Below are positions 39,420-48,596 of a DNA stretch of 64,000 nt, piece by piece. The stretch comes from Lacinutrix sp. 5H-3-7-4 (GTDB taxonomy: Bacteria; Bacteroidota; Bacteroidia; Flavobacteriales; Flavobacteriaceae): contig NC_015638.1 of assembly GCF_000211855.2 (NCBI RefSeq), positions 2,391,001 through 2,455,000 of the forward strand, given 5' to 3'. The notes beneath the pieces are model-generated. The model was not told the DNA's origin. It saw only the letters and a program-made list of their open reading frames with translations, and searched no databases. The translations under genes were made by a program, and so were the position numbers. The stretch's first letter is position 1, and each line of letters begins with the position of its first letter.

Positions 39420-41132
39420 TTATGAAGATTGTACACTCAAATCTTTTCCTTGAGTTGGTTTTAAACCTTGTATTAAACAAGCAATTGTAATAACAATGAC
39501 GCAGCCAATAAAATTAAGCCATAAAAATGGTAGGTTTATATATTCAAATTCATTTAATAAAAATAGAGCGATAACAATAAACTGTGTTATAAATGCAGCT
39601 ATAAATACAGCATTTGCTCTTACAAATTTGAAGAAAAAAGCAAGTAAAAATATACCTAAAACATTTCCATAAAATATAGAACCAATAATGTTTACAAGTT
39701 GTATTAAATTTTCGGCTAAGTTGGCAATACAGGCAACACATATTGCTAGAATTCCCCAAATAAGGGTAAACCATTTAGAGGTTTTTACCATTTGAGTTTC
39801 GGTTTTTTTACCAACTCTGTGTTTGTATAAATCTATAGTTGTTGTACTTGCTAACGCATTAAGTTCACTGGCTGTACTTGACATTGCTGCCGATAATATA
39901 ACGGCTAACAGTAAGCCTATTAGTCCTTTAGGTAAATTATTAAGTATAAAATGGATAAAAACATAATCTTTATCGTTACTCTCAACTTTTAGGTTTTTGG
40001 CTTCGCCAGCTTTCTCTATTAAAACTCTAGCTTTTTCACGTAGCGCATCATTTTTAGAATTTAATGCAGCGATAGTTGCTGTATTTCTATCTGGATTTGA
40101 AGAAAAGGCATTTATAGCATTTTTCTTTTCTGTAAATAATAGTGTTTGCTCTTCTTGAATGGCTTTATACTCGTCGGCAAATTGTGAGTTTAAAACCACT
40201 TCTGTAGCTGTTGGATTAAAGTTTACTGGTGCTTGATTAAACTGGTAAAACACAAAAACCATTACACCAACAAACAGTATAAAAAATTGCATTGGTACTT
40301 TTAAGAGCCCATTAAACATTAAGCCTAATTGCATTTCTTTTGCAGATTTTCCTGATAAATAACGTTGTACTTGGCTTTGGTCTGTACCAAAATATGAAAG
40401 CATTAAAAAAGTGCCGCCAATAATACCACTCCAAAAGGTGTAACGATTATTTAAATCGAAAGAAAAATCAAGCACTTCCATTTTGCCACTAGCACCTGCA
40501 ATTTCTACAGCTTTAGTGAATGAAATATCGTCTGGTAATTTGTTAAAAATTAAAACAAAGGCAATAATCATTCCTGTAAAAATTACAACCATTTGGTGTT
40601 TTTGGGTAACATTTACAGCTTTAGTTCCGCCAGAAACGGTATAAATTATAACAAGAACACCAATAATAACATTAAGTAATAATAAATTCCAGCCAAGTAC
40701 AGCAGAGAGTATTATTGCAGGAGCAAAAATAGTTATTCCTGCTGCTAGACCACGTTGTATTAAAAATAGAATTGCGGTTAAGGTTCTTGTTTTTCTATCG
40801 AATCTATTTTCTAAAAACTCGTAAGCTGTATATACCTTTAAACGGTGATATAATGGTATAAAAACCATGCAAATTACAATCATGGCAATAGGAAGTCCAA
40901 AATAAAATTGAACAAATCCCATACCATCATTAAATGCTTGACCAGGTGTAGATAAAAAGGTTATAGCACTGGCTTGTGTTGCCATTACAGATAAACCAAT
41001 AGTCCACCATTTTGATGTATTGCCGCCTTTTAAATAGTCTTGTACATTTTTACTACCTCTAGTTTGTATAGTACCATAAATAACTATAGTTAATAAAGTA
41101 CCTATTAAAACAATCCAATCTAATGTCTGCAT
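39420..41132 (-). CDS. Sodium:solute symporter (SLC5 family)
   Basis: This 570-aa membrane protein has about 13 transmembrane segments with family motifs: TIGLSVMATQASAITFLSTP, TAYEFLENRFDRKTRTLTAI, YTVSGGTKAVNVTQ and LLLAVILSAAMSSTASELNA. It is a Na+-coupled transporter of a sugar, amino acid or organic acid; the substrate is not evident. A soluble loop lies near residues 310-385. It starts 2 bp after the stop of the 34-aa membrane protein and 164 bp after the PIG-L gene. Confidence 0.93.
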   Translation of the reverse strand: MQTLDWIVLIGTLLTIVIYGTIQTRGSKNVQDYLKGGNTSKWWTIGLSVMATQASAITFLSTPGQAFNDGMGFVQFYFGLPIAMIVICMVFIPLYHRLKVYTAYEFLENRFDRKTRTLTAILFLIQRGLAAGITIFAPAIILSAVLGWNLLLLNVIIGVLVIIYTVSGGTKAVNVTQKHQMVVIFTGMIIAFVLIFNKLPDDISFTKAVEIAGASGKMEVLDFSFDLNNRYTFWSGIIGGTFLMLSYFGTDQSQVQRYLSGKSAKEMQLGLMFNGLLKVPMQFFILFVGVMVFVFYQFNQAPVNFNPTATEVVLNSQFADEYKAIQEEQTLLFTEKKNAINAFSSNPDRNTATIAALNSKNDALREKARVLIEKAGEAKNLKVESNDKDYVFIHFILNNLPKGLIGLLLAVILSAAMSSTASELNALASTTTIDLYKHRVGKKTETQMVKTSKWFTLIWGILAICVACIANLAENLIQLVNIIGSIFYGNVLGIFLLAFFFKFVRANAVFIAAFITQFIVIALFLLNEFEYINLPFLWLNFIGCVIVITIACLIQGLKPTQGKDLSVQSS

Positions 41133-41134
41133 GC

Positions 41135-41239
41135 TTAAAAAGTGTTAGTAATTATATAGAATGCAATAATGTAAGCTGTATTAGCAACTAATATTAGTGT
41201 GTAAAGTTTATTCCACTTGTATTTTGGTTGGTCTTTCAT
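41135..41239 (-). CDS. 34-aa single-pass membrane protein upstream of the symporter
   Basis: An ATG at 41239 opens a 34-codon frame: a basic start (MKDQPKYKWNKLYT), then a single hydrophobic helix (LILVANTAYIIAFYIITNTF). The stop is 2 bp before the symporter ATG, a spacing typical of coupled translation. Tiny accessory membrane proteins are known with other SLC5 carriers (YhdT with PanF, YjcH with ActP), so an accessory subunit is plausible. Confidence 0.65.
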   Translation of the reverse strand: MKDQPKYKWNKLYTLILVANTAYIIAFYIITNTF

Positions 41240-41296
41240 AGTAAAATTGTATTTAAACTTAGTATTGTTAGTTATACTAAATTAAATTTTAGTGTT

Positions 41297-43825
41297 TTAG
41301 TTTTTAATATCTAAGGTATTAGAAATGTCTCCTTTACCAATACTTAACATATTTGCAAATAGGCGATAAGCACCAGAAACACCAGCAGGAAATTCTCTAA
41401 AAAAACTTAATCCAGTATAGATATAATGGCCTTTTCCATGTTTTGCTACTAGTAAGCTTCCTTTTTTTGTAGATTCTCCTTTATCACTCATAGCAAGCAT
41501 AGGTGTAAATTCTTTTGCCCATTTGTTAGGAAAATATAAACCACGCTCTTGAGTCCAACCATTAAAATCTTTAGTAGTGATTTTGTTAGGATAGTTCATT
41601 AACTCGTGCTTTGGTTCTAATAATTTAACTTCGGCAAACTCATCGGTTACACGATCGCGAGAAAGAGTTAAACTGTAAGGCGCGATGTTTTTTACTTTTA
41701 CACGATGGCTTGTATTATACTGCACAATCATGTTACCTCCATTAGCAACAAAATCGAACAAAATATCTTGCTTAAATTTTAATGCTTCAACAGTATTGTA
41801 AGCACGAATTCCAACAACTACTGCATCAAAATTACTTAGTTTTTCTGTTGTAATATCTTCTGGTTTTAATGTTATTACATTATAACCAATTTGCTCTAAA
41901 CTTTCTGGAACAACATCTCCGGCACCTTCAATGTATGCAATGTTTTCACCTTTCTTTTTAATATCTAAACGTACAATTTTACTTTCGCTTGGTAGTAAAA
42001 CGGTTTGAAATGGGATGTGTTCGTAATCTATTTCAATTAATTCTTTGTTGTAGTCTTTATCGCCAATAGTTACAATTGGAGATAAAATGCCTTCACTTTG
42101 ATTTTTTGGTGGAATTACAGTAAAAATTACAGTTTGTTCTTGGCCTTTATTTGCAATTTCTATTTTTTGTTGTTTTGGGTAAACATTCCAATCTTTTGGG
42201 TAATCCATTTTTATAACACCTTCAACATTATCACGACCTGCGCGAACTATTACAGGAATTTCCTTTTGTTGGTCGTTTTCAAAAATGATTACTTTTTTAG
42301 ATACTTTTGCAGAGACTTCTGGAATAATTTCAAAAGGTCTGTACAATTCGCCTTTATCTGGTTTAGAATATCTGTACACTACATTTTTTGTAATGGTAAG
42401 TGGTTTGTCGTTTATTTTTAAGTTAAAATCTACAGTTAAAGCTCTTGGTGTTTCTGGCTTACCAATTAAGCTTTTGTCTTCTACAGTATACATGCCTAAA
42501 CTTCCTTTTTGTTCTAACCAATAAGGAGTTGTTGGTTTTGTTTCTTCGGAAATACTAACAGTTTCGTTAAAATTAAATTTTTCGTTAGTATTTAATTTTT
42601 GTGCTTTTAAATTTGCTGTTTTGTTTGTTGAAATTAAATATGAAGTTAATTCTATATTTGAAGCACTTCGGTTTAAAACCTCTAAATCAATTTCAATTTG
42701 TTCTCCTGGACTAGATGTTGGAGCAGAGGCAGAAGCTTCTAGATATAAACCAGCACAAGCTTCAATTATTGCGTCTATTTCTTTAGTTTTAATTGTTTTC
42801 CAATGCTCGTTATCTAAAGTTTGTATTAACTCACGAGCAGACATTAATTCGCTTAAATGTGCTGCAGGATTTTGAAAATTAAACTCTGTCTCAACTTTAT
42901 TTAATACGCTATAGATAAAGTTTCCGTTTTTAACGCGATTCCAAGTTGTATCTATACCATCAAAAATATTAGACTTATCTTTTGGTAAATCTCCTTTTAA
43001 TAATTCTACATATTCTGTTTGCGATCCACGTTGTGTTAAACGACCAAATCCTTGGCATAAATGTTTACTACTTGCTAATGCTGCAACTTCGTTGTTTGAA
43101 AGACCTTTTGATGGGTAATATACACCAACATCGAAGCTTAATAAGTTTGATTTATCTGCTGCGTCAAATTTTTCTTGACTACCATAAAACCACCACGATG
43201 TATTAAAAAATTCTCGTTTTGGTTGCCAAGCACCATACTTTTTAACTTGTTCTGGGTATATGTTTTTATTGTTTGCAAGGTCAAAAGCTTCTACGCTTAA
43301 CATTGCAGAAGTGGTGTGATGACCGTGTGTGGTTCCAGGACTTCTATGGTCAAAACGATTAATAATAATATCTGGTTTAAATTGGCGTATGGCTAAAATA
43401 ACATCACTTAAAACTTGTTCTTTATTCCAAATGGCTAAGGTTTCGTCTGGATGTTTAGAGTAACCAAAATCGTTGGCTCTTGTAAAGCGTTGCTCGCCAC
43501 CATCGGTTTTTCTAGCGGCTAATAATTCTTGTGTTCTAATAACACCTAAAAGTTCTCTTATCTCTGGTCCAATTAAATTTTGGCCACCATCACCACGCGT
43601 TAAAGACAAGTATGCTGTTCTGGCTTTTACTTGGTTAGACATGTAAGAAATTAATCTTGTGTTTTCATCATCTGGATGCGCTGCTACATATAAAACAGAG
43701 CCTAAAAAGTTAAGTTTTTGTACAGCATCGTGTATTTGAGATGCGTTTAATTTTTCTGGTTGTTGAGCAAAACTATTTATAAAAAAAGCGAATATAAATA
43801 GGAGAGAAGCGGTAATTTTATACAT
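41297..43825 (-). CDS. PIG-L family deacetylase, large secreted form
   Basis: This 842-aa protein is read from ATG 43825, which begins a signal peptide (MYKITASLLFIFAFFINSFA); a start at 43867 would lie at the promoter. The PIG-L LmbE-like domain has zinc motif AHPDDE (49-54), RGDGGQN and TTHGHHTTSAML. The C-terminal two thirds contain Ig-like and GATase-like (VVVGIRAYN, PYSLTLSRDRVTDE) parts. Such enzymes remove acetyl groups from GlcNAc-type substrates. This large form is frequent in Bacteroidota, substrate unknown. It lies 57 bp upstream of the small membrane-protein gene. Confidence 0.92.
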   Translation of the reverse strand: MYKITASLLFIFAFFINSFAQQPEKLNASQIHDAVQKLNFLGSVLYVAAHPDDENTRLISYMSNQVKARTAYLSLTRGDGGQNLIGPEIRELLGVIRTQELLAARKTDGGEQRFTRANDFGYSKHPDETLAIWNKEQVLSDVILAIRQFKPDIIINRFDHRSPGTTHGHHTTSAMLSVEAFDLANNKNIYPEQVKKYGAWQPKREFFNTSWWFYGSQEKFDAADKSNLLSFDVGVYYPSKGLSNNEVAALASSKHLCQGFGRLTQRGSQTEYVELLKGDLPKDKSNIFDGIDTTWNRVKNGNFIYSVLNKVETEFNFQNPAAHLSELMSARELIQTLDNEHWKTIKTKEIDAIIEACAGLYLEASASAPTSSPGEQIEIDLEVLNRSASNIELTSYLISTNKTANLKAQKLNTNEKFNFNETVSISEETKPTTPYWLEQKGSLGMYTVEDKSLIGKPETPRALTVDFNLKINDKPLTITKNVVYRYSKPDKGELYRPFEIIPEVSAKVSKKVIIFENDQQKEIPVIVRAGRDNVEGVIKMDYPKDWNVYPKQQKIEIANKGQEQTVIFTVIPPKNQSEGILSPIVTIGDKDYNKELIEIDYEHIPFQTVLLPSESKIVRLDIKKKGENIAYIEGAGDVVPESLEQIGYNVITLKPEDITTEKLSNFDAVVVGIRAYNTVEALKFKQDILFDFVANGGNMIVQYNTSHRVKVKNIAPYSLTLSRDRVTDEFAEVKLLEPKHELMNYPNKITTKDFNGWTQERGLYFPNKWAKEFTPMLAMSDKGESTKKGSLLVAKHGKGHYIYTGLSFFREFPAGVSGAYRLFANMLSIGKGDISNTLDIKN

Positions 43826-43864
43826 TGTTTTTATTGAGTTTACCTCGAAAAATTGACGAGTACC

Positions 43865-43872
43865 CAAATATA
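43865..43872 (-). promoter_or_regulatory. -7 element that decides the PIG-L start
   Basis: On the minus strand TATATTTG fits TAnnTTTG. Transcription would begin around 43858, downstream of the alternative ATG at 43867, which supports the start at 43825. No TTG is found at the standard distance. Confidence 0.5.
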
Positions 43873-43938
43873 AACAATCACTTTTTTAATAACGGATTTT
43901 AGGTTTTCTTTAACTTTTTATTAAAAATTACTGGTGAT

Positions 43939-45018
43939 TTAAAGCCATTTTTTACGTTTAAAATAATACATCATGGCTATAAAAATAACAATCATTACTA
44001 ACCAAACAATATGGTAGCCGTATTTGTAATCTAGTTCAGGAATGTTTTGAAAATTCATACCGTAAATACCAGCAATAAATGTTAGTGGAATAAATATGGT
44101 AGAAATTATGGTTAGTACTTTCATGACCTCGTTCATTCTATTACTTATGGTTGTCATGTACATATCCATAAGTCCCCAAATCATTTCACGATAAATATCT
44201 ATAGTATCTGACACTTGGATGATGTGATCGTAAACATCACCAAAATAATGTAGTGTTTTATTGTCTATAAGTTTACTTTCGCTTTTATCTACACGATTTA
44301 TTATTTCGCGAAGAGGAAAAATAGCACGCCTTATTTTTAAAACTTCTCTTTTAAGTTCTTGAATATCTGAGGTTATTTCTTCTTTAGTTAAACCTTCAAA
44401 TAAATTATCTTCTAAATCTTCAATTTTATTACCCATTGTTTCAATAATGGCATAATAGTGATCTACAATAGAATCTATTAAAGCATACAGTAAATAATCT
44501 GGACCTAAACCTCTAATTCGACCTTTAGATTGCCTTATGCGTTCTCTTAAAGCATCGAAAACATCACCTTCTGCTTCTTGTAAAGAGAGTACATAGTTTT
44601 CTCCAAGTATTAAACTTACTTGTTCAGAAACTATAGTTTCAGACTCATCATAATACATCATTTTTAATACTATAAAAATGTAGTCTTCAAATTCATCTAT
44701 TTTTGGTCGTTGTCCTGTATTAACAATATCTTCTAATACTAATGGATGTAAATCGTAATGCTGACCAAGTTTTTCAATTTCATCGATATGGTTTAAGCCA
44801 TTTAAATTTATCCAAGTCACTGTATTAGACGATTTAAATTTAAAAGCTTCTTCTATATTTACTAATTCCTTTTCGATAATGGAATCTATATTATAATCAA
44901 AAGTTTCAATAAAAAGCTTTTGTGTTTCCTTTTTACCTGTATAAACAAGAGCTCCAGGTACTTGGCCAACTTGTTTTTTATAGTTTTGAGTTCTTTTTTT
45001 AGATTTACGTCTTGCCAT
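43939..45018 (-). CDS. corA: CorA-family Mg2+/Co2+ transporter
   Basis: This 359-aa protein has a soluble N-terminal domain and two C-terminal transmembrane helices with the pore motif YGMNF (GMN) and a short periplasmic loop (QNIPELDYKYG). IFIPLTFIAGIYGMNF is the signature. CorA forms pentamers that import Mg2+ and sometimes Co2+ or Ni2+. The N-terminal 20 residues are strongly basic. Its start lies 10 bp from the MscS-like gene end. Confidence 0.95.
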   Translation of the reverse strand: MARRKSKKRTQNYKKQVGQVPGALVYTGKKETQKLFIETFDYNIDSIIEKELVNIEEAFKFKSSNTVTWINLNGLNHIDEIEKLGQHYDLHPLVLEDIVNTGQRPKIDEFEDYIFIVLKMMYYDESETIVSEQVSLILGENYVLSLQEAEGDVFDALRERIRQSKGRIRGLGPDYLLYALIDSIVDHYYAIIETMGNKIEDLEDNLFEGLTKEEITSDIQELKREVLKIRRAIFPLREIINRVDKSESKLIDNKTLHYFGDVYDHIIQVSDTIDIYREMIWGLMDMYMTTISNRMNEVMKVLTIISTIFIPLTFIAGIYGMNFQNIPELDYKYGYHIVWLVMIVIFIAMMYYFKRKKWL

Positions 45019-45028
45019 AAATAATTAG

Positions 45029-45553
45029 TTAATGAAAGTCTCCAAAATCTTCTATGGCATCTTTCTCGACTAAAGTTACTGCTTTTTGAAGAATTAAATT
45101 ATTTGGATAAGTTACCAAGTCGCCATTATCTAACCTTAAATGAAGCTGAAACGCTCTAATGTCTTCAATTATAGCTTCTATTGGATAGTCTTTGTCATGA
45201 ATTTTAATTTTGTCGCCCACTTTATATGGGAATGAAAAAAACATGATAATACCTGAAGTTACATTGCTTAATATAGACCAAATAGCGAAAAGACCAATAC
45301 CAATTACAGCAAAAACGGAAGAAAATATAAGCGAAATATCTCTTGCTTCAAGTCCAAAAATAAAGGCTTCAACCAATATAAAAATTAATAATAGCGTGAC
45401 AGTAAAGTAGCGTGAAATTAATTTTACACGTGCATCGTTAATTGCACTTTTTTGACCAATTTTTCTTATGGTCATTTTACCTAAAGTTCGAATAACTATA
45501 AAAATAGCGAGTACTATTAAGGTGTTAATTAAAGGTGTTTGGTATGTTTCCAA
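45029..45553 (-). CDS. Small mechanosensitive channel (MscS family)
   Basis: This 174-aa protein has three hydrophobic segments (LINTLIVLAIFIVIRTLG, YFTVTLLLIFILVEAF, LIFSSVFAVIGIGLFAIWSI) and the MscS beta domain (FFSFPYKVGDKIKIHDKDYP, DNGDLVTYPNNLILQ). It lacks the C-terminal alpha/beta vestibule, so it is at the short end of the family. It would release solutes on osmotic downshift. It is cotranscribed with corA. Confidence 0.9.
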   Translation of the reverse strand: METYQTPLINTLIVLAIFIVIRTLGKMTIRKIGQKSAINDARVKLISRYFTVTLLLIFILVEAFIFGLEARDISLIFSSVFAVIGIGLFAIWSILSNVTSGIIMFFSFPYKVGDKIKIHDKDYPIEAIIEDIRAFQLHLRLDNGDLVTYPNNLILQKAVTLVEKDAIEDFGDFH

Positions 45554-45567
45554 TGGATTTTTAAAAA

Positions 45568-46479
45568 TTATTTTAATTGAAGCTTTTTGCGTAAAGTGGT
45601 ATCCTTATTCGTTTTTTTATTCCAGTAAGCAGATTTAATTGTTTTTAATTTTGTTGCTTTAGTAACTTGATTGTTTATAGTTTCTTGCCAAGAAATTATT
45701 TCGAATGGGAAATTTTTATTGAAAGTAATACTTAAATTTCTATTTAAATCTGGAAAATTTAATGAATACTTATTTTCTTTTAGCTTAGCAATTACATTAT
45801 ATGCTTTAATGGGTTTGTGGTTTAAAGTAGTGAACTCTAAAGACGGAATAACTTTAATGTCACCAACGGGTAGGGATTTTGGGTTTATACGAAGTTTAGC
45901 CCATAATTCGTTCTCTAAAATGGCTTTATCAATATTGTAAGATTTGTCTCCTGTAGTTTCAAAATAGGAATGCTGTTTGAGTTCAAAGTTATTTCTATTA
46001 TTTAATTGCACGTATTGTTGGCCACACCATTCTTGTACAGAACTTGAAACTTTTATTGCGTGTTGGTTATTGGGTATAGGATAAAATGTACTTTGCATTA
46101 TAGAATATGGGTAAACACCGGTAACAAAATTTTTAGTTGCATTAAGTTTTAATACCGAAACATTTGAAGCATTATTTTGGTCTGCTTTTACTTGTTTGTC
46201 TTTTAAAAAAGGTTCTGTAACATAAACCAAAACAGCTGTACCTTCGCGTATTTCGCCATATCTGGATTGCGATAATTTAAATGATGTAATCTCGGCTTCT
46301 CCACTATACCAGTAATCTTTAAAACTTTGATTTGGTTTAAATGCCTTAGCTTTAGAAGTTGTTTCAGTTTTTATATTTTTTGGAATTTGTACTGTTGTAT
46401 TTTTTTCATTTTTACAAGAAAAAAAAGTACATAAAAAAAGAAAACTTAATATTAGTTTAAAGGCATTCAAGTTGTTCAT
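45568..46479 (-). CDS. Predicted lipoprotein of unknown function
   Basis: This 303-aa protein begins with a lipoprotein signal peptide ending FLCTFFSC (lipobox Cys 22). The mature part is rich in strands and includes KDYWYSGEAEITSFKLSQSR, VQEWCGQQYVQLNNRNNFEL and FPFEIISWQETINNQ. I recall homologues next to maf in Flavobacteria, sometimes wrongly named septum-formation inhibitors because of that neighbour; nothing supports that name here. It lies 31 bp after maf in the same direction. Confidence 0.75.
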   Translation of the reverse strand: MNNLNAFKLILSFLFLCTFFSCKNEKNTTVQIPKNIKTETTSKAKAFKPNQSFKDYWYSGEAEITSFKLSQSRYGEIREGTAVLVYVTEPFLKDKQVKADQNNASNVSVLKLNATKNFVTGVYPYSIMQSTFYPIPNNQHAIKVSSSVQEWCGQQYVQLNNRNNFELKQHSYFETTGDKSYNIDKAILENELWAKLRINPKSLPVGDIKVIPSLEFTTLNHKPIKAYNVIAKLKENKYSLNFPDLNRNLSITFNKNFPFEIISWQETINNQVTKATKLKTIKSAYWNKKTNKDTTLRKKLQLK

Positions 46480-46510
46480 TATTAGCTGTTTTAGATGTAA
46501 ATTTAACTAT

Positions 46511-47104
46511 CTAAAAGTGATCTGCAATATAGTTTAACGTTTCGTAAACTAAATGCGTAGGCATTCCCATTACATTAAAATAGGAACCTTCTATTTTAAC
46601 CACACCTATTTGTCCTATCCATTCTTGAATACCATATGCTCCAGCTTTATCTAATGGCGCGCAAGTATTTATGTAATGCCATATTTCTTTATTTGTAAAG
46701 GCTTTAAAAGTAACTTTTGTTACTGCGTTTACAGTTTTTTGAAACGTTTTTGTTCTAATACAAACCGAAGTAATAACCTCATGTGTGGCATCACTAAGAG
46801 ATTTAATTATTGCAAAAGCTTCGTCGTTGTCTTTTGGTTTTCCTAAAGCAATATTGTTGTGCCAAACAATGGTATCACTGGTTACTAAAATATCATTATC
46901 CTTTAACTCATTTAAATAAGGTAAAGATTTTAATTGTGCTAAATAGTCGCTTATTTCAAAATGAACTAATCTTTTTGGGTAATCTTCTTTTATGGTTTTA
47001 AGTCTAACTTCAAAATCTAAACCTAAATCTTTAAAAAATTGATGCCTTCTTGGAGATCCTGAGGCTAATATTATATTATGATTTTTAAGTTTAGCGTTAA
47101 GCAT
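46511..47104 (-). CDS. maf: Maf family nucleotide pyrophosphatase
   Basis: This 197-aa protein has the Maf motif ILASGSPRRHQFFKDL (S15, R19, R20), VTSDTIVWHNNIALGKPKDN, and GAYGIQEWIGQIGVVKIEGSYFNVMGMP. Maf enzymes hydrolyse modified or canonical nucleotides (dTTP/UTP or m7GTP) to the monophosphate. The catalytic DT pair is the Asp and Thr in TSDT. It follows the prenyltransferase by 7 bp. Confidence 0.95.
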   Translation of the reverse strand: MLNAKLKNHNIILASGSPRRHQFFKDLGLDFEVRLKTIKEDYPKRLVHFEISDYLAQLKSLPYLNELKDNDILVTSDTIVWHNNIALGKPKDNDEAFAIIKSLSDATHEVITSVCIRTKTFQKTVNAVTKVTFKAFTNKEIWHYINTCAPLDKAGAYGIQEWIGQIGVVKIEGSYFNVMGMPTHLVYETLNYIADHF

Positions 47105-47111
47105 AATTTAA

Positions 47112-48020
47112 TTATAAAATAAAGTAGTATAATGCCATTGCAAACATGCCGGTTATCATTACCAATTTAAGCATTAAACTAATATGTTTAAAATCTTTAT
47201 TATTTTCTGCCATAAATAATTTTATAGCAATATAAATTAAAGGCGCAATAACTAATATTAAAAAGTAGATAATTGCTTCTACATGCATGTAAACAAACGT
47301 ACCTATATAATAAGCAATTATAAGTATTAAAAGACACGTAAGAGCAAAGGCTATTTTAGCTGTTCTAGTTTTGCCAAATAAAATTGGTAAAGTTTGCATA
47401 CCAGATTTATGGTCGCCATCTACATCTTGAATATCTTTTACAATTTCTCTAATAAAATTAATTGAAAAGGCAAGTATGGCAAAGTCTGTTAAAACCTCAA
47501 ACATACTAGATTGTACTACTTGATTGCCTGAGTTAATTGCAGGAATTAGTTCAAAAATCCCAACAATTAATAAACTTAAAGCAACTATTGCAGATACTAC
47601 AATATTACCAACTACAGCAATTTGCTTTAAGTAAGTAGCATAAATATAAAGTAGACCAGATGTGGCTAGAAAAACAATAAAAAACGGAGGTCTGCCAACA
47701 GAGTTTGATAGGTAATAGCCTAGACCAACACCTATAACAGTAAATAAAATATAGAGTTTGTTGGCTGTATCTTCGCTTAAAGTTTTACCTACAATTAATT
47801 TATTTGGTTTGTTTACAGCATCAGTCTCTATGTCGTAAATATCGTTAATAACATATCCGCCAGCAGCAATAAAAATAGTAGCAAAAACCAATACAGCAAA
47901 GCCAATACCATTTAATGTAATATCTACAGCAAATGCTGGAAATAAAGCATATTTAATTAAGAGTTGCACTACAGCAATCATAATTAAATTTTTATATCTA
48001 ATAAGGTTTAATATTTTCAA
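47112..48020 (-). CDS. UbiA-type prenyltransferase (GGGP synthase-downstream type)
   Basis: This 302-aa membrane protein has about eight to nine helices and the two Asp-rich prenyl-diphosphate sites: NDIYDIETD (59-67) and EIVKDIQDVDGD. Its closest known group in Bacteroidota is annotated as geranylgeranylglycerol-phosphate geranylgeranyltransferase; other UbiA enzymes make menaquinone or heme O. I favour a lipid prenyltransferase and cannot fix the acceptor. It is in one run with the HAD, DUF2520 and maf genes. Confidence 0.85.
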   Translation of the reverse strand: MKILNLIRYKNLIMIAVVQLLIKYALFPAFAVDITLNGIGFAVLVFATIFIAAGGYVINDIYDIETDAVNKPNKLIVGKTLSEDTANKLYILFTVIGVGLGYYLSNSVGRPPFFIVFLATSGLLYIYATYLKQIAVVGNIVVSAIVALSLLIVGIFELIPAINSGNQVVQSSMFEVLTDFAILAFSINFIREIVKDIQDVDGDHKSGMQTLPILFGKTRTAKIAFALTCLLILIIAYYIGTFVYMHVEAIIYFLILVIAPLIYIAIKLFMAENNKDFKHISLMLKLVMITGMFAMALYYFIL

Positions 48021-48056
48021 TGGTTTAAGTTTTTAAATTTTTTATGTAGTGATTAT

Positions 48057-48584
48057 CTATAAAGAAGCATCAAAAAAACCTTCCCAGTTTTTACGGACTT
48101 TTAAAACTTGCTCTATAACATCTCGAACACTACCGTTACCACCTTTTTTATGTGAAATATATTTTGAAACTGCTTTAACTTCTTTTACAGCATCTTGCGG
48201 GCAAGTAGCTAAACCAACTAATTGCATAACTGGAATATCTGGTATGTCATCTCCCATATATAAAACATTTTTAGCTTCAACATTTTTTTTAGCTATATAA
48301 TCTTCAAATTGTTCTATTTTATTGTGTGCGCCTAAATAGACATCTGCTACGCCTAAGTGTTCTAATCTTTTACGAACACCTTCATTCGTTCCGCCAGAAA
48401 TAATGCAAACATTGTAACCATTATTTAAAGCATGTTTTATTGCATAACCATCTTTAACATTCATGGTGCGAAGCATTTCTCCAGTTGTTGTAATTGTTAA
48501 TGAACCATCTGTTAATACGCCATCAACATCAAATATAAATGTGTTAATGTCGCTTAAATATTCTTTATAGCTTTTATCAGTCAT
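48057..48584 (-). CDS. KdsC-like HAD phosphatase
   Basis: This 175-aa protein is read from ATG 48584 (a TTG three codons earlier is possible). It has the C0-type HAD pattern of KdsC: FIFDVDGVLTDG (D19, D21), IISGG, GAHNKIEQFEDY and YMGDDIPDIPVM. KdsC removes phosphate from KDO 8-phosphate in lipopolysaccharide synthesis; close relatives act on other sugar phosphates. The GNGSVRDVIEQVLK end is typical. It is 3-12 bp from the DUF2520 gene. Confidence 0.9.
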   Translation of the reverse strand: MTDKSYKEYLSDINTFIFDVDGVLTDGSLTITTTGEMLRTMNVKDGYAIKHALNNGYNVCIISGGTNEGVRKRLEHLGVADVYLGAHNKIEQFEDYIAKKNVEAKNVLYMGDDIPDIPVMQLVGLATCPQDAVKEVKAVSKYISHKKGGNGSVRDVIEQVLKVRKNWEGFFDASL

Positions 48585-48596
48585 AATATGCAATTC

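Noticed and set aside
42098-42524. Open frames opposite the PIG-L gene
   Set aside because: Antisense shadows with no recognisable protein features, inside a gene with clear family motifs.
45568-46479. Septum-formation inhibitor annotation for the lipoprotein
   Set aside because: No Maf motifs are present; the name belongs to the adjacent gene at 46511-47104.
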